This document shows, piece after piece, positions 8,192 to 18,500 of a DNA stretch of 64,000 nucleotides (position 1 is its first letter; each line of letters begins with the position of its first letter). Below the pieces are notes generated by a model, which saw only the letters and a list, made by a program, of their open reading frames with translations, did not search any database and was not told where the DNA came from. The stretch covers positions 101,688-165,687 of the forward strand of contig JAHEYT010000025.1 in assembly GCA_023251455.1 (NCBI GenBank), read 5' to 3'. This DNA is from Bacteroidota bacterium. GTDB lineage: Bacteria > Bacteroidota > Bacteroidia > Bacteroidales > Prolixibacteraceae. A program made the position numbers and the translations under genes.

Positions 8192-10651
8192 ATGAGAATC
8201 TATTTATTCCTCGCATTATTTTGTTTGTTCTCCATTCAAACAAAAGCTTCCGGTTTCATACGGATTAATCAGTTGGGTTATTTGCCTCAATCAGTTAAAG
8301 TTGCGGTTTTTATTTCTGACGAAAAAATAGAAATCACTTCGTTTCAGCTGTTCGAAACGCTGTCAGGAAAGTTGGTTTTTGAGGGTAAGCCAGAAGTTGC
8401 TGACGCCCAAATGTGGGGAAAACAAAGCGCTTACAGGCTCAATTTTTCAGCTTTTCAGGCAAAGGGTGGTTATTTCCTGAAGGCCGGAAATACGGTTTCT
8501 CCGTCGTTTCGGATTTCGCCTGACGTTTATAACGGCACTGCCGACTTCATCCTGAATTACATGCGGCAGCAGCGTTGCGGTTTTAATCCGTACCTGAACG
8601 ATTCGTGTCACACACACGATGGAATTATTGTCGATCATCCTACCAAAACAGGTCAGCACCTTGATGTGATCGGAGGTTGGCACGATGCTTCTGATTACCT
8701 GCAATACACAACCACATCGGCCAATGCAATTTATCAGTTGTTGTTTGCTTATCAGCAGAACCCGTCGGTTTATGGCGACCGGTACAATGCCAATGGTAGG
8801 CCGGGAGCCAACGGTATCCCTGATATTCTGGACGAAGTGCGGTGGGGATTGGAATGGCTTCTGAAAATGAACCCTTCGAAAAATGAAATGTACAACCAGA
8901 TTGCCGACGACCGCGACCATGCCGGATTTCGGCTTCCAACATTAGATACCCTTGGCGGTTACGGCTTAGGAGTGTATCGGCCGGTATATTTTGTCACCGG
9001 GAAATCTCAGGGATTGGGCAAATACAAGAACCGCACGACAGGTGTTTCATCAACTGCGGCCAAATTTTCCTCTTCGTTTGCTTTGGGCGCTTCCGTTTTT
9101 AAAAGTATCGATCCTAATTTTGCCAGTCAAATGCTCCTGAAATCGCGTGATGCATGGGATTTTGCCAAATCAGATTTGGGAAATTGCCAGACAGCGTGTA
9201 TGGTTTCGCCGTATTTCTATGAAGAGGATAACTGGGTGGACGATATGGAACTGGCGGCTGCAACGCTTATTCCGACAGAAAAACAGATCGACTTTCAGAA
9301 AGAAGCCAAATATTGGGGTGAGCTGGAGCCGGTATCTCCCTGGATGGAGCTGAACCGTGCCCGACATTACCAGTTTTATCCGTTCGTGAACCTGGGGCAT
9401 GCGCTGTTGGCTCAATCTGCCGATCCGGCCATTGCCAAACAGTTTGCCGGATTAATGAAACAGGGACTCGATCAAATCCAGAAATATGCCGCGAACGATC
9501 CTTTCCGGATAGGTGTTCCTTTTGTTTGGTGTTCCAATAATTTTGTGGCTGCGGCCATTACACAGGCCAAATTGTACCGAAAAATTACCGGTGATACCAG
9601 TTTTCATGAAATGGAAATGGCATTAACCGATTGGTTGTTTGGCTGTAATCCGTGGGGAACGTCGATGATTTGCGGACTTCCGGCTGGCGGCGATTTTCCT
9701 GAAATACCACATTCAGCTATTACGCTCGCGCTTAAAAAAACAACCACTGGCGGGCTGGTCGATGGCCCGGTTTATGCGTCCATTTACAAAAGCCTGATCG
9801 GAATTCGGTTGATGAGGCCTGATCAGTATCCTGAATTTCAGAAAGGAAAGGCAGTTTATCACGATGATCTGGGTGATTATTCAACCAATGAACCCACCAT
9901 GGACGGAACGGCAAGTTTGAGTTATCTGCTTTCGACGCTGGAGGCAGAAGGTCATCGAGCCGGTGACGTTCTGGATAGCGAGGGCGCTTTGGTGCGAAAC
10001 AATCCGGCAGAAAAGAAAGTGTACCTGATTTTTTCGGCTCATGAATATGTCGATGGCGGAAAAGTGGTTGCACAAATCCTGAAGAAACATCAGGCCAAAG
10101 CTTCATTTTTCCTGACCGGAACATTCTATAACAATCCGGAAAACAAATCATTGATTAACGAACTGATTGCCGATGGTCATTATTTGGGGGCGCATTCCGA
10201 TGGCCATTTGTTGTATGCCGACTGGACCAAACGGGATTCATCGCTTGTTACTCAAAAGCAGTTTTCAGATGATTTGAAAGCCAATTACAAAAAGATGGAA
10301 GCATTCGGGTTAACACCTGAAAAAGCTTCGGTATTTTTACCTCCATACGAATGGTACAATGCTGAAAGTGTCGACTGGAGCCGTCAAATGGGTTTAAAGG
10401 TGATTAATTTTACACCCGGAATCCGGTCGAATGCCGATTACACAACTCCGGAGATGGCCAATTACCGGTCTTCAGAAACGATATTGACCGACATCAAAAC
10501 GTTCGAGAAGAAAGATCCGAATGGACTGAATGGTTGCATCATACTGATTCATTTGGGAACAGCGCCTGAACGAACCGATAAGTTTTACAATCGGTTGGGT
10601 GAACTCCTGACATGGCTAAAGAAAAACGGATATTCAACTGAACGGTTTTAA
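8192..10651 (+). CDS. GH9 glycoside hydrolase fused to a NodB-type polysaccharide deacetylase domain
   Basis: An exported 819-residue two-enzyme protein. After a signal peptide (1-19) comes a CelD_N Ig-like domain (about 22-105, FIRINQLGYLPQSVKVAVF), then a GH9 (alpha/alpha)6 domain (about 115-590) with GGWHDASDY (Asp165, Asp168) and the probable acid Glu567 in STNEPTMDG. Residues about 608-815 form a carbohydrate esterase 4 domain: KASFFLTG, the paired His of HSDGH (668, 672), LPPYEWYN and ILIHLG. The first NodB motif, normally FDDG or FDAD, reads FSAHEYVDGG, so the usual Asp pair is replaced by Ser615 and His617. GH9 includes exo-beta-glucosaminidases; given the neighbours, an amino-sugar substrate is a reasonable inference. 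Confidence 0.87.
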   Translation: MRIYLFLALFCLFSIQTKASGFIRINQLGYLPQSVKVAVFISDEKIEITSFQLFETLSGKLVFEGKPEVADAQMWGKQSAYRLNFSAFQAKGGYFLKAGNTVSPSFRISPDVYNGTADFILNYMRQQRCGFNPYLNDSCHTHDGIIVDHPTKTGQHLDVIGGWHDASDYLQYTTTSANAIYQLLFAYQQNPSVYGDRYNANGRPGANGIPDILDEVRWGLEWLLKMNPSKNEMYNQIADDRDHAGFRLPTLDTLGGYGLGVYRPVYFVTGKSQGLGKYKNRTTGVSSTAAKFSSSFALGASVFKSIDPNFASQMLLKSRDAWDFAKSDLGNCQTACMVSPYFYEEDNWVDDMELAAATLIPTEKQIDFQKEAKYWGELEPVSPWMELNRARHYQFYPFVNLGHALLAQSADPAIAKQFAGLMKQGLDQIQKYAANDPFRIGVPFVWCSNNFVAAAITQAKLYRKITGDTSFHEMEMALTDWLFGCNPWGTSMICGLPAGGDFPEIPHSAITLALKKTTTGGLVDGPVYASIYKSLIGIRLMRPDQYPEFQKGKAVYHDDLGDYSTNEPTMDGTASLSYLLSTLEAEGHRAGDVLDSEGALVRNNPAEKKVYLIFSAHEYVDGGKVVAQILKKHQAKASFFLTGTFYNNPENKSLINELIADGHYLGAHSDGHLLYADWTKRDSSLVTQKQFSDDLKANYKKMEAFGLTPEKASVFLPPYEWYNAESVDWSRQMGLKVINFTPGIRSNADYTTPEMANYRSSETILTDIKTFEKKDPNGLNGCIILIHLGTAPERTDKFYNRLGELLTWLKKNGYSTERF

Positions 10652-10739
10652 CGAATAAATGAGAACCACATAGTACACATAGAAAGAAGAAAAGGAAAAA
10701 TTATTCGACCTATATGTCTACATGGTAAATTAAATAAAG

Positions 10740-12197
10740 ATGAAGAATCGAATTTCACAATTAGTGCGAACCGCTCAGCTTCTGCTTTTAGGAGGAGTTT
10801 TTTTTGTTGCCTGTAGCCCGGTTTCCAATAAATGGTTCGACTTTTCCGGAATTAGAAAATTGGTTCAATCCGGAGAATTTAAAAAGGCTGAGTTGATGGC
10901 TGATTCGTTAAAAACGACTGGCGCTTTGGACGAGGCTGATTTGTATAAAATGGATTCGATTATCGATATTGGCCGTCGGCTTCGACTCGATTTCGGGCTG
11001 AATGAAAAGGCCGTGAAAGAGCAGCTTTCGAAATATTTTCCGGTATTGGATACTGCACTTTTCCGTAATTGGGAAACCACGCAGAAACTGGAAATGCGCA
11101 AGATTGACGGTGAAAAACGCTATTTTATAAATGCTGTTGCCAACTTGTTCAGGCTCGACGATGAAGCACGAAAATACAAAGTGAAAGTTGATGGCCTTCA
11201 GGTCGATTCGCTCGATTTGTTTTGTTTGCAGCACACCGAAAAAGTCATTCAGGAGATTAAAACTTCAGGAGAAACGGTTTTGCCAGTTAGAATGAAACTG
11301 ACTTATTCCGTAAAGGCCAATCCCAATGTGGTTCCGGAAGGAAAAATTATCCGGTGCTGGATGCCTTTTCCAAGGGAAGGAAATGCACGGCAAAAGAACG
11401 TGCGCCTGATTAGTTCAGAGCCGGAGGATGCCGAAATTGCTACCAATTCAAATCTTCAACGAAGTATTTACATGGAAAAGATGGCTGTGAAAGATCGGCC
11501 AACGATATTCCGGATTGAATTTGAGGTCGAAACATTGGCTCAATATTTTGATCTGAAACCAGAAGAAATCAAACCTTACAACACAGAAAGTGCGGTTTAC
11601 AAGGAATTTACAGCACAGCGTGCTCCGCAGATTGTGTTTACTCCGAAAATAGAACAGTTGGCCAAACGGATTCTTGGAAGCGAAACGAATCCGATCCTGA
11701 AAGTTCAGAAAATATACAACTGGATCAACGATTCTGTTCGCTGGGCCAGTGCGCTCGAATACAGCACCATTCCTGATATTCCGGGATATGTGATGAAAAT
11801 GCACCATGGCGATTGCGGTATGCAAACTCTGTTGTTTATGACATTGGCGCGTTCGCAGGGCATTCCGGTGAAATGGCAAAGCGGTTGGATGCTTCACCCA
11901 CATCAAGTCAATCTGCACGATTGGTGCGAAGTGTATTACGAAGGTATCGGTTGGGTTCCGCTTGATCAGTCTTTTGGCTTGCAAGCCTCTCAGGATGAAA
12001 AAATCAAAAATTTTTATCGCTCCGGAATTGATTCATACCGGCTAATTGTGAACGATGACTATGGCCGGAAGTTGGTTCCGGTTAAGAAATTTCCACGCAG
12101 CGAACCATACGATTTTCAGCGTGGCGAATTGGAGTGGGAGGGAGGAAACCTCTATTTTAACCAATGGAGCTGGGATATGGAAGTGAAATATTTATAA
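10740..12197 (+). CDS. Transglutaminase-like lipoprotein, probable peptidase
   Basis: A 485-residue lipoprotein (lipobox FVAC, Cys near 25). The N-terminal 150 residues are helical and charged; a transglutaminase-like domain lies at about 290-430 with the full triad: Cys359 in HHGDCGMQTL, His393 in LHDWCEVYY and Asp409 in PLDQSFG. Prokaryotic proteins of this type are usually cysteine peptidases or amidases rather than cross-linkers. Its place between a wall-sugar hydrolase and a transporter suggests that it trims stem peptides in the periplasm, but no direct substrate signal is visible. A 10-base gap to the next gene indicates cotranscription. Confidence 0.82.
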   Translation: MKNRISQLVRTAQLLLLGGVFFVACSPVSNKWFDFSGIRKLVQSGEFKKAELMADSLKTTGALDEADLYKMDSIIDIGRRLRLDFGLNEKAVKEQLSKYFPVLDTALFRNWETTQKLEMRKIDGEKRYFINAVANLFRLDDEARKYKVKVDGLQVDSLDLFCLQHTEKVIQEIKTSGETVLPVRMKLTYSVKANPNVVPEGKIIRCWMPFPREGNARQKNVRLISSEPEDAEIATNSNLQRSIYMEKMAVKDRPTIFRIEFEVETLAQYFDLKPEEIKPYNTESAVYKEFTAQRAPQIVFTPKIEQLAKRILGSETNPILKVQKIYNWINDSVRWASALEYSTIPDIPGYVMKMHHGDCGMQTLLFMTLARSQGIPVKWQSGWMLHPHQVNLHDWCEVYYEGIGWVPLDQSFGLQASQDEKIKNFYRSGIDSYRLIVNDDYGRKLVPVKKFPRSEPYDFQRGELEWEGGNLYFNQWSWDMEVKYL

Positions 12198-12206
12198 TAC
12201 CCGAAT

Positions 12207-12797
12207 ATGAAACGAGTTTTATTGTTGTTAGCCGATGGATTTGAGACCTTTGAAGCAAGTGTATTCATTGATGTAATCGGATGGAACCTTGTAGATGGGG
12301 ATAAATCAACGGAGTTATTTACATGTGGATTGAAAAAGGAAATCAAAAGTTCGTTTAACCAGAAGTTCATCGTTGATTATTTGGTCGGTGAAATTGATGT
12401 TGACTCCTTTGATGCTTTGGCTGTTCCCGGTGGATTTGAAGAGTATAATTTCTACAAAGACGCTTACGATGAAAGGTTTTTGGAGTTGATAAGAGAATTT
12501 AAAGCTAAAGACAAGATTATTGCTTCAATTTGTGTAGCCGCCCTACCTCTTGGTAAAAGTGGCATACTGAAAGATAAAAAAGGGACGACCTATAAAAACC
12601 CAGTTCGACGTGATGCCTTGAAAAGTTTTGGAGTTCATGTGATTAATGAGCCAATTGTGATTGACGATAACATTATAACATCATGGAATCCTTCTACCGC
12701 GGTTGATGTAGCCTTACTGTTATTGGAGTTATTAACTTCGAAAACAAATGCTGAATATATCCGATCGATCATGGGATTTGAAAATAGAAAGTATTAA
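12207..12797 (+). CDS. DJ-1/PfpI family protein
   Basis: A 196-residue cytoplasmic protein of the DJ-1/YajL branch. Visible are the N-terminal VLLLLADGFETFEAS (Glu16 equivalent of the conserved acid), AVPGGFEEYNF, and the nucleophile elbow ASICVAALPLG with Cys109. Members act as deglycase/glyoxalase-like or chaperone-like proteins, and true activities are often unknown. It starts 10 bases after the transglutaminase-like gene and may share its transcript. Its role in wall salvage, if any, is not evident. Confidence 0.85.
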   Translation: MKRVLLLLADGFETFEASVFIDVIGWNLVDGDKSTELFTCGLKKEIKSSFNQKFIVDYLVGEIDVDSFDALAVPGGFEEYNFYKDAYDERFLELIREFKAKDKIIASICVAALPLGKSGILKDKKGTTYKNPVRRDALKSFGVHVINEPIVIDDNIITSWNPSTAVDVALLLLELLTSKTNAEYIRSIMGFENRKY

Positions 12798-12831
12798 AGA
12801 GTTACGAGTTTTTTTAATTGAAACTAATTGA

Positions 12832-14307
12832 ATGAGTGCAACCATCTTATTTATTGTCCTGGTCTGTTTTTTTGGATTGCTGTTTGGCATTTCATACCTG
12901 ACATCTAAAAATGTAAACAACGAAACGTTTTTTACCGGAAACCGAAAATCACGGTGGTACATGGTGGCTTTTGCCATGATCGGAACCACCATTTCGGGCG
13001 TAACTTTTATCTCGGTTCCGGGCGAAGTAGGCCATTCGGGCTGGACTTACCTGCAATTTTTATTGGGTAACTTTGTGGGCTACTGGGTGGTGGCACTGGT
13101 GCTCATTCCGCTTTATTACCGGTTGCAACTGATCTCCATTTATACCTATCTCGATCAGCGATTTGGCGTTCGGTCGTACAAAACAGGTTCATTCTTTTTT
13201 CTGGTTTCGCGAACCATTGGCGCATCATTTCGGATGTATCTGGTGGCCGGAGTGTTGCAACTCGCTTTTTTTGATGCGCTTGGAATACCCTTTGCAGCAA
13301 CGGTTGCCATCGCTATTTTTATGATTTGGGCCTATACTTTTCGCGCCGGAATCAAAACCATTATCTGGACTGATTCGCTTCAAACTACTTTTTTACTGGC
13401 TTCGGTTGTGCTCACAATCATCATCATATCAACCCAACTGGATATGAGTTTTGGAAAGATGGTTAATGCCATCGATGTGCATCCACTCAGTAAAATATTC
13501 GATTGGGACTGGCGTTCGAAAACCAATTTCTTCAAGCAATTCATTGCTGGTCTTGGGATCGTGATTGTAATGAATGGTCTGGATCAGGACATTATGCAGA
13601 AGAGTTTAACCTGTAAAAACAAGCACGATGCCCAGAAAAACCTTTTCTGGTTCAGCCTTGCATTTATAATCGTCAACTTATTGTTTTTGTGTCTTGGAGT
13701 TATGCTTTACATTTTTGCGCAGCAAAAGGGTATTGCTATTCCTGCGAAAACCGACGATTTCTTTCCGCTTTTGGCCTTGAATTATTTTGGAACGATTGCC
13801 GGAGTTTTGTTTCTACTTGGAATTGTATCAGCAACGTATTCGAGTTCCGACTCGGCATTAACTGCATTAACTACATCATTTTGCATCGATTTTCTGAATC
13901 TGGACACCAAAAAGCCTGAAAGCAAATCGACACGGATGAAGGTTCATGTTGGCTTTTCGTTCCTGATGTTTCTGGTGATTGTGCTGTTCCGAATAATCAA
14001 CGACGAAAGCGTGGTTACCGCCGTTTTCAGGGTAGCCGGATACACCTATGGGCCGCTACTCGGACTTTTTGCCTTCGGAATCCTGACTAAGAAAAAGGTG
14101 AAAGATCGTTTTGTTCCTATTGTTGGATTAATGTCGCCGGTACTGACCTACATCATCAATGCCAATTCCGAAGCCTGGCTTGGCGGATATAAATTTGGCT
14201 TCGAATTGTTGCTCCTGAACGGACTGATCATGTTTACCGGCCTGCTTTTACTAACCCAAAAACAAACTATACCCAATGAAAACAACGCAACGCTACCTCG
14301 CTCTTGA
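12832..14307 (+). CDS. Sodium:solute symporter (SSS family)
   Basis: A 491-residue polytopic inner-membrane protein with about 13 hydrophobic segments. SSS hallmarks: TFFTGNRKSRWYMVAFAMIG near the N-terminus, GTTISGVTFISVPGEV, and the middle block GNFVGYWVVALVLIPLYYR. It ends with TGA (14305-14307), an example of normal TGA termination in this host. The following acyltransferase-like gene starts 32 bases before this stop, so the two are translationally coupled. In context it could import an amino sugar or a disaccharide released by the exported enzymes; the true substrate cannot be read from the sequence. Confidence 0.9.
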   Translation: MSATILFIVLVCFFGLLFGISYLTSKNVNNETFFTGNRKSRWYMVAFAMIGTTISGVTFISVPGEVGHSGWTYLQFLLGNFVGYWVVALVLIPLYYRLQLISIYTYLDQRFGVRSYKTGSFFFLVSRTIGASFRMYLVAGVLQLAFFDALGIPFAATVAIAIFMIWAYTFRAGIKTIIWTDSLQTTFLLASVVLTIIIISTQLDMSFGKMVNAIDVHPLSKIFDWDWRSKTNFFKQFIAGLGIVIVMNGLDQDIMQKSLTCKNKHDAQKNLFWFSLAFIIVNLLFLCLGVMLYIFAQQKGIAIPAKTDDFFPLLALNYFGTIAGVLFLLGIVSATYSSSDSALTALTTSFCIDFLNLDTKKPESKSTRMKVHVGFSFLMFLVIVLFRIINDESVVTAVFRVAGYTYGPLLGLFAFGILTKKKVKDRFVPIVGLMSPVLTYIINANSEAWLGGYKFGFELLLLNGLIMFTGLLLLTQKQTIPNENNATLPRS

Positions 14308-15385
14308 TGTCCTGCGTGGCATGACTGTCGCTCTGATGATTCTGGTGAATACTCCCGGAAGCTGGTCGCATATTTATGCTCCGCTGAAACATGCAGCATG
14401 GCACGGCTGCACACCTACCGACCTTGTTTTTCCTTTCTTTCTATTTGTGGTCGGTGTTTCAATGTTTTTTTCCTTTTCGAAATACGGCAATACGTTGAAC
14501 AAAGAATCGCTCCTGAAAATCGGAAAGCGAACGATCCTGATTTTTGCGATTGGCCTGTTCCTGAACTCGTTTCCACAATGGGCAACCGACTATTCCAAAT
14601 TGCGCATTATGGGCGTTTTGCAGCGAATTGCGCTGGCCTACGGAATTGGTGCCGTGATTGTATTGGCATCGCCTCGTAAATATCTGCCTTATATCGGAGG
14701 CGCAATTTTACTCTTTTACTGGGGTTTGATGTATGTGCTTGGTGGTTCCGATCCTTTTTCACTTGAAGGAAATGCCACAATTGCATTCGATTCAGCGATT
14801 CTTGGAGTTAACCATTTGTACAAAGGCTTCGGAATTCCATTTGATCCGGAAGGACTTCTAAGTACGATTCCGGCTGTGGTGACTGTAATTCTGGGTTACT
14901 TGGTCGGTTCTTTAGTGAAAGAAGCCGAAAAAACTTCAGTGCCGAAAAAACTGTTACTTGTTGGAATTGCAGCTGTTGCGTTAGGTTCAATATGGGGATT
15001 TTTCTTCCCGATCAACAAACCGATCTGGACAAGTTCGTACGTACTTTATACTGCTGGTTGGGCCTGTTCGGTTCTGGCTTTACTGATTTGGATCATCGAC
15101 CTAAAAGGCTATTCGAAGTGGACATCATTCTTCGTGGTATTTGGCATGAATCCGCTGTTCATTTTTGCGCTCTCCGGATTGTGGGCCAAAATTTTGGGCC
15201 GGATGATCCACATTGCCGGTCCTGACGGTTCGAGCCTGAGTGGTTCCGGATGGCTGTATTCACAAGTTTTTGAACCGTTGGCAGGCGACATTAATGGCTC
15301 GTTGCTTTACGCCATTTCGCATGTTGTATTTTTCTGGATGATTGGGTATGTGCTGTATAAAAAGAAGATTTTTATAAAGGTTTAA
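14276..15385 (+). CDS. NagX/HGSNAT-like membrane acyltransferase (DUF5009 type)
   Basis: A 369-residue membrane protein with about 10 hydrophobic segments, starting RYLALDVLRGMTVALMILVN, the signature of the heparan-alpha-glucosaminide N-acetyltransferase-like family. A conserved His is in the KHAAWHGCTPTDLVFP loop. Family members use acetyl-CoA across the membrane to acetylate glucosamine units and occur in GlcNAc utilisation loci (NagX). The neighbouring deacetylase-containing GH9 protein offers a possible source of free amino sugars, so acetylation on import is an attractive inference. The start overlaps the symporter gene by 32 bases. Confidence 0.83.
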   Translation: MKTTQRYLALDVLRGMTVALMILVNTPGSWSHIYAPLKHAAWHGCTPTDLVFPFFLFVVGVSMFFSFSKYGNTLNKESLLKIGKRTILIFAIGLFLNSFPQWATDYSKLRIMGVLQRIALAYGIGAVIVLASPRKYLPYIGGAILLFYWGLMYVLGGSDPFSLEGNATIAFDSAILGVNHLYKGFGIPFDPEGLLSTIPAVVTVILGYLVGSLVKEAEKTSVPKKLLLVGIAAVALGSIWGFFFPINKPIWTSSYVLYTAGWACSVLALLIWIIDLKGYSKWTSFFVVFGMNPLFIFALSGLWAKILGRMIHIAGPDGSSLSGSGWLYSQVFEPLAGDINGSLLYAISHVVFFWMIGYVLYKKKIFIKV

Positions 15386-15437
15386 AATAATTGGAAGTCG
15401 CAGTTTGCATATCGAATGAAAATTGAGATATCCTTTG

Positions 15438-15457
15438 CCGTTGGCTTCAGCCAACGG
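15438..15457. repeat. 20-bp palindrome in the NagX-amidase spacer
   Basis: CCGTTGGCT and AGCCAACGG form a perfect 9-bp stem around TC. A second inverted pair (CCGTCCGA at about 15480 and TCGGACGG at about 15515) lies 25 bases on. Neither is followed by a good T run, so processing sites or dispersed palindromes are as likely as terminators. Confidence 0.5.
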
Positions 15458-15555
15458 ATTGAAAATGGGAAAGAAAAACCGTCCGAGAGAGAAATTCTTC
15501 AAAGTATAAATCTTCTTTCGGACGGAATAGAGTAAAACGATAAAAAGTGAATAAA

Positions 15556-18500
15556 ATGAAATTTGATTTTTCGTTGAAAATAGGAATTGTTTTACTTTTC
15601 TTTTGCCTGGGAACAGTTCCTGCAAAGGCAGATAAATCTCAACGGCTCCTGAAAAAAGCGAATCAGGCTTCGGCTGAATTTGCCAAAAAAGCTTCTGCCG
15701 GAACCGATTATCAGTTTAAATATGACACGGTTGTGGTCGATCTGCAGTCGAAAAAGGTAAGGCTGGTGATGAATGAAGGTTTTTCGTATATTCCATTTCG
15801 GCCTGAAAATTTATTACAATACAATCAGGATTTCAAGCATTTGCTTGGCCGGAAATTCCGGAACTATTCGGTTTCAATTGAGTCAATGAAAAAGGAAATT
15901 CAGGAGTTAATTCCCAATTTTTACCGCGATCAGTCGGTGGTAATTGATTCAAAAAGGTTGAGCCAGTCAACAAATGCAAAATTGCCGGTTGTCAGAAATA
16001 GTTCAGCAAACAAAAGTTTTCCGGAAGGTTTGAGTAACCGAAACGTCGCGCTGTGGCACAGTCATGGCTGGTATTACGAAAATACGCTCGATCGCTGGGA
16101 ATGGCAGCGGGCAAGAGTTTTTCAGACAGTGGAAGACATTTGGACGATGAGCTTTGTGGTTCCGTATATCACTCCAATGCTTGAAAATGCCGGTGCGCAA
16201 GTTTTTCTTCCGCGCGAAAGGGATACGCAAACCCATGAAATCATTATCGATGCGGATGGCTCTACGAAAGGAGCAGTTTATCAGGAACTGGGTGAAACAC
16301 TTCAGGATGGAAAAGAAAAAGGTTTTGGGCTGAAAGTTCCATTTTTGGTGGAAGGAGAAAATCCGTTCCAAATGGGCGGAACCCGACAAATGAATGCTCA
16401 GAAAAATGTCACTTCACAAGTAATTTATACTCCTGAAATTCTGGAATCCGGAGAATATGCGGTGTATGTTTCGTATGTGGGGAACGATGAAAATGTAACC
16501 GATGCTCATTATACGGTTTATCATTCTGGAGGAAAAACGGAATTTTTGGTGAACCAGACCATTGGTGGCGGAACCTGGATTTACCTGGGGACATTTCAGT
16601 TCGAAAAGGGAACGAATAGCAAAGTTGAATTGACCAATCAATCGAATGAATCCGGAAAGTTGATTTCTGTTGATGCGGTTAGATTGGGTGGTGGAATGGG
16701 AAATATTGTTCGCGGAAATGCCAACGATATGGATAAATTACTGAAACTACGCGATGTTCAGGGATTCGCGTTGGATTCGTCAAAATGGTTGCCATTTGCC
16801 AGCCAGCGCCCGAGGTATCAGGAAGGTGCTCGCTATTATTTGCAGTACGCCGGTATGCCCGATACGCTGGTTTATATCCTGAACAAAGCGAAAGTCGACT
16901 ATTCGAATCGCGGAAAAGATGCCGCTACTTTTGCCAAACGCGAAGCCGGAAAGAATGATTACAAGGACGATTACCAGTGCCGAGGCGAGTGGGTGAATTA
17001 CCTGATGGGTGCGCCAAATGGACCAATAGCAAATCCTAATGCCAACGGTTTGGGCATTCCGGTCGACATGGCCTTGGCGTTTCATACCGATGCCGGAACT
17101 ACACCCGACAGCACAATTATCGGTACGTTGATGATTTATGATACCACTTATGGTTCGGATGCTTTTGCAAACGGGCAATCAAGATGGGCGAGCCGCGATT
17201 TGGCTGATATTGTGCAAACACAGGTGGTTGGCGACCTTCAGAAATTGTACTTCCCACGATGGACGCGCCGCCCGATGTGGAACAAACAGTATTCGGAAGC
17301 AGCCCGCACAAAGGTGCCTACCGTGTTGTCCGAATTACTTTCTCACCAGAACTTTGCCGACATGACGCTGGCGTACGATCCTCGTTTCAAGTTTGATGTG
17401 AGCCGGGCGTATTATAAGGGAATCCTGAAGTTTTTAGCTTTTCAGAACGGACAAAAATATGTGGTTCAGCCGTTGCCGGTCAATCATTTTCAGATGAAAA
17501 CAGAAGGGAAAACGATTCGTTTATCGTGGGCTCCGGTGGCTGATGAACTTGAGCCAACCGCAGTTGCCAAATCGTACAAAATATATACCCGGATTGAAAA
17601 TGGTGGGTTCGACAATGGTGTTGAGGTGAATGAACCCAACTTTTTGTGTCGGAATTTAAAACCGGGCGTGATCTACAGTTTCAAAGTGACGGCCATGAAC
17701 GAAGGAGGCGAAAGTTTCCCTTCGGAAATACTGGCTTGCAACTTGCCGACAGATGAACGAAAACCCGTTTTAATCGTGAATGCTTTTGACCGGATTTGCG
17801 GACCGGCAACTTTTGATAATGGGAAGGAGGCCGGATTTCGGATGGGCGAAGACGAGGGTGTAGCCTTCAAAACTGATTTGGGATACATTGGCGAGCAATA
17901 CGATTTCGACCGAAAATCACCGTGGAAAGACGACGATGATTCCGGCTGGGGTTCCAGTCATGCCGATCAGGAAACTCGCATTGTACAAGGAAATTCGTTC
18001 GATTACCCGGTGGTTCATGGCCAGGCATTCCGAAATAATGGGCTGGGTTTTATCTCGATGAGCGACGAAGCTTTTGAACAGAAAAAATGGAATGCGACCG
18101 ATTTTTCGGCGCTCGACATCATTTTTGGCGAGGAAAAAACGACCAAGCCGCTTTATGGAATTCAGAAGAAAGATTTTACGCTTTTTACGCCTGAAATGCG
18201 GCAGGCAATTTCTGAGTTCACTTCCGGAGAAAAGGCGAAACTGTTCTTGTCGGGAGCTTACATTGGTACCGATCTGGATTTGTGCGGCGACACACTAGCC
18301 CGTCATTTCGCTTCGGAAGTGCTGCATTATCGGCCGATGACCAATCACGCCAGTAAAAGTGGTTACATTTATCCGGTGAATGCGATGGCTGATCAGTTCC
18401 CGGGGAAATTTCCTTTTGTTCAGGAATATAATCCGAAGATTTATACAGTGGAATCGCCCGATGCCATTGAGCCAAAGGGCGAAAATGCCAAAGTGCTTTT

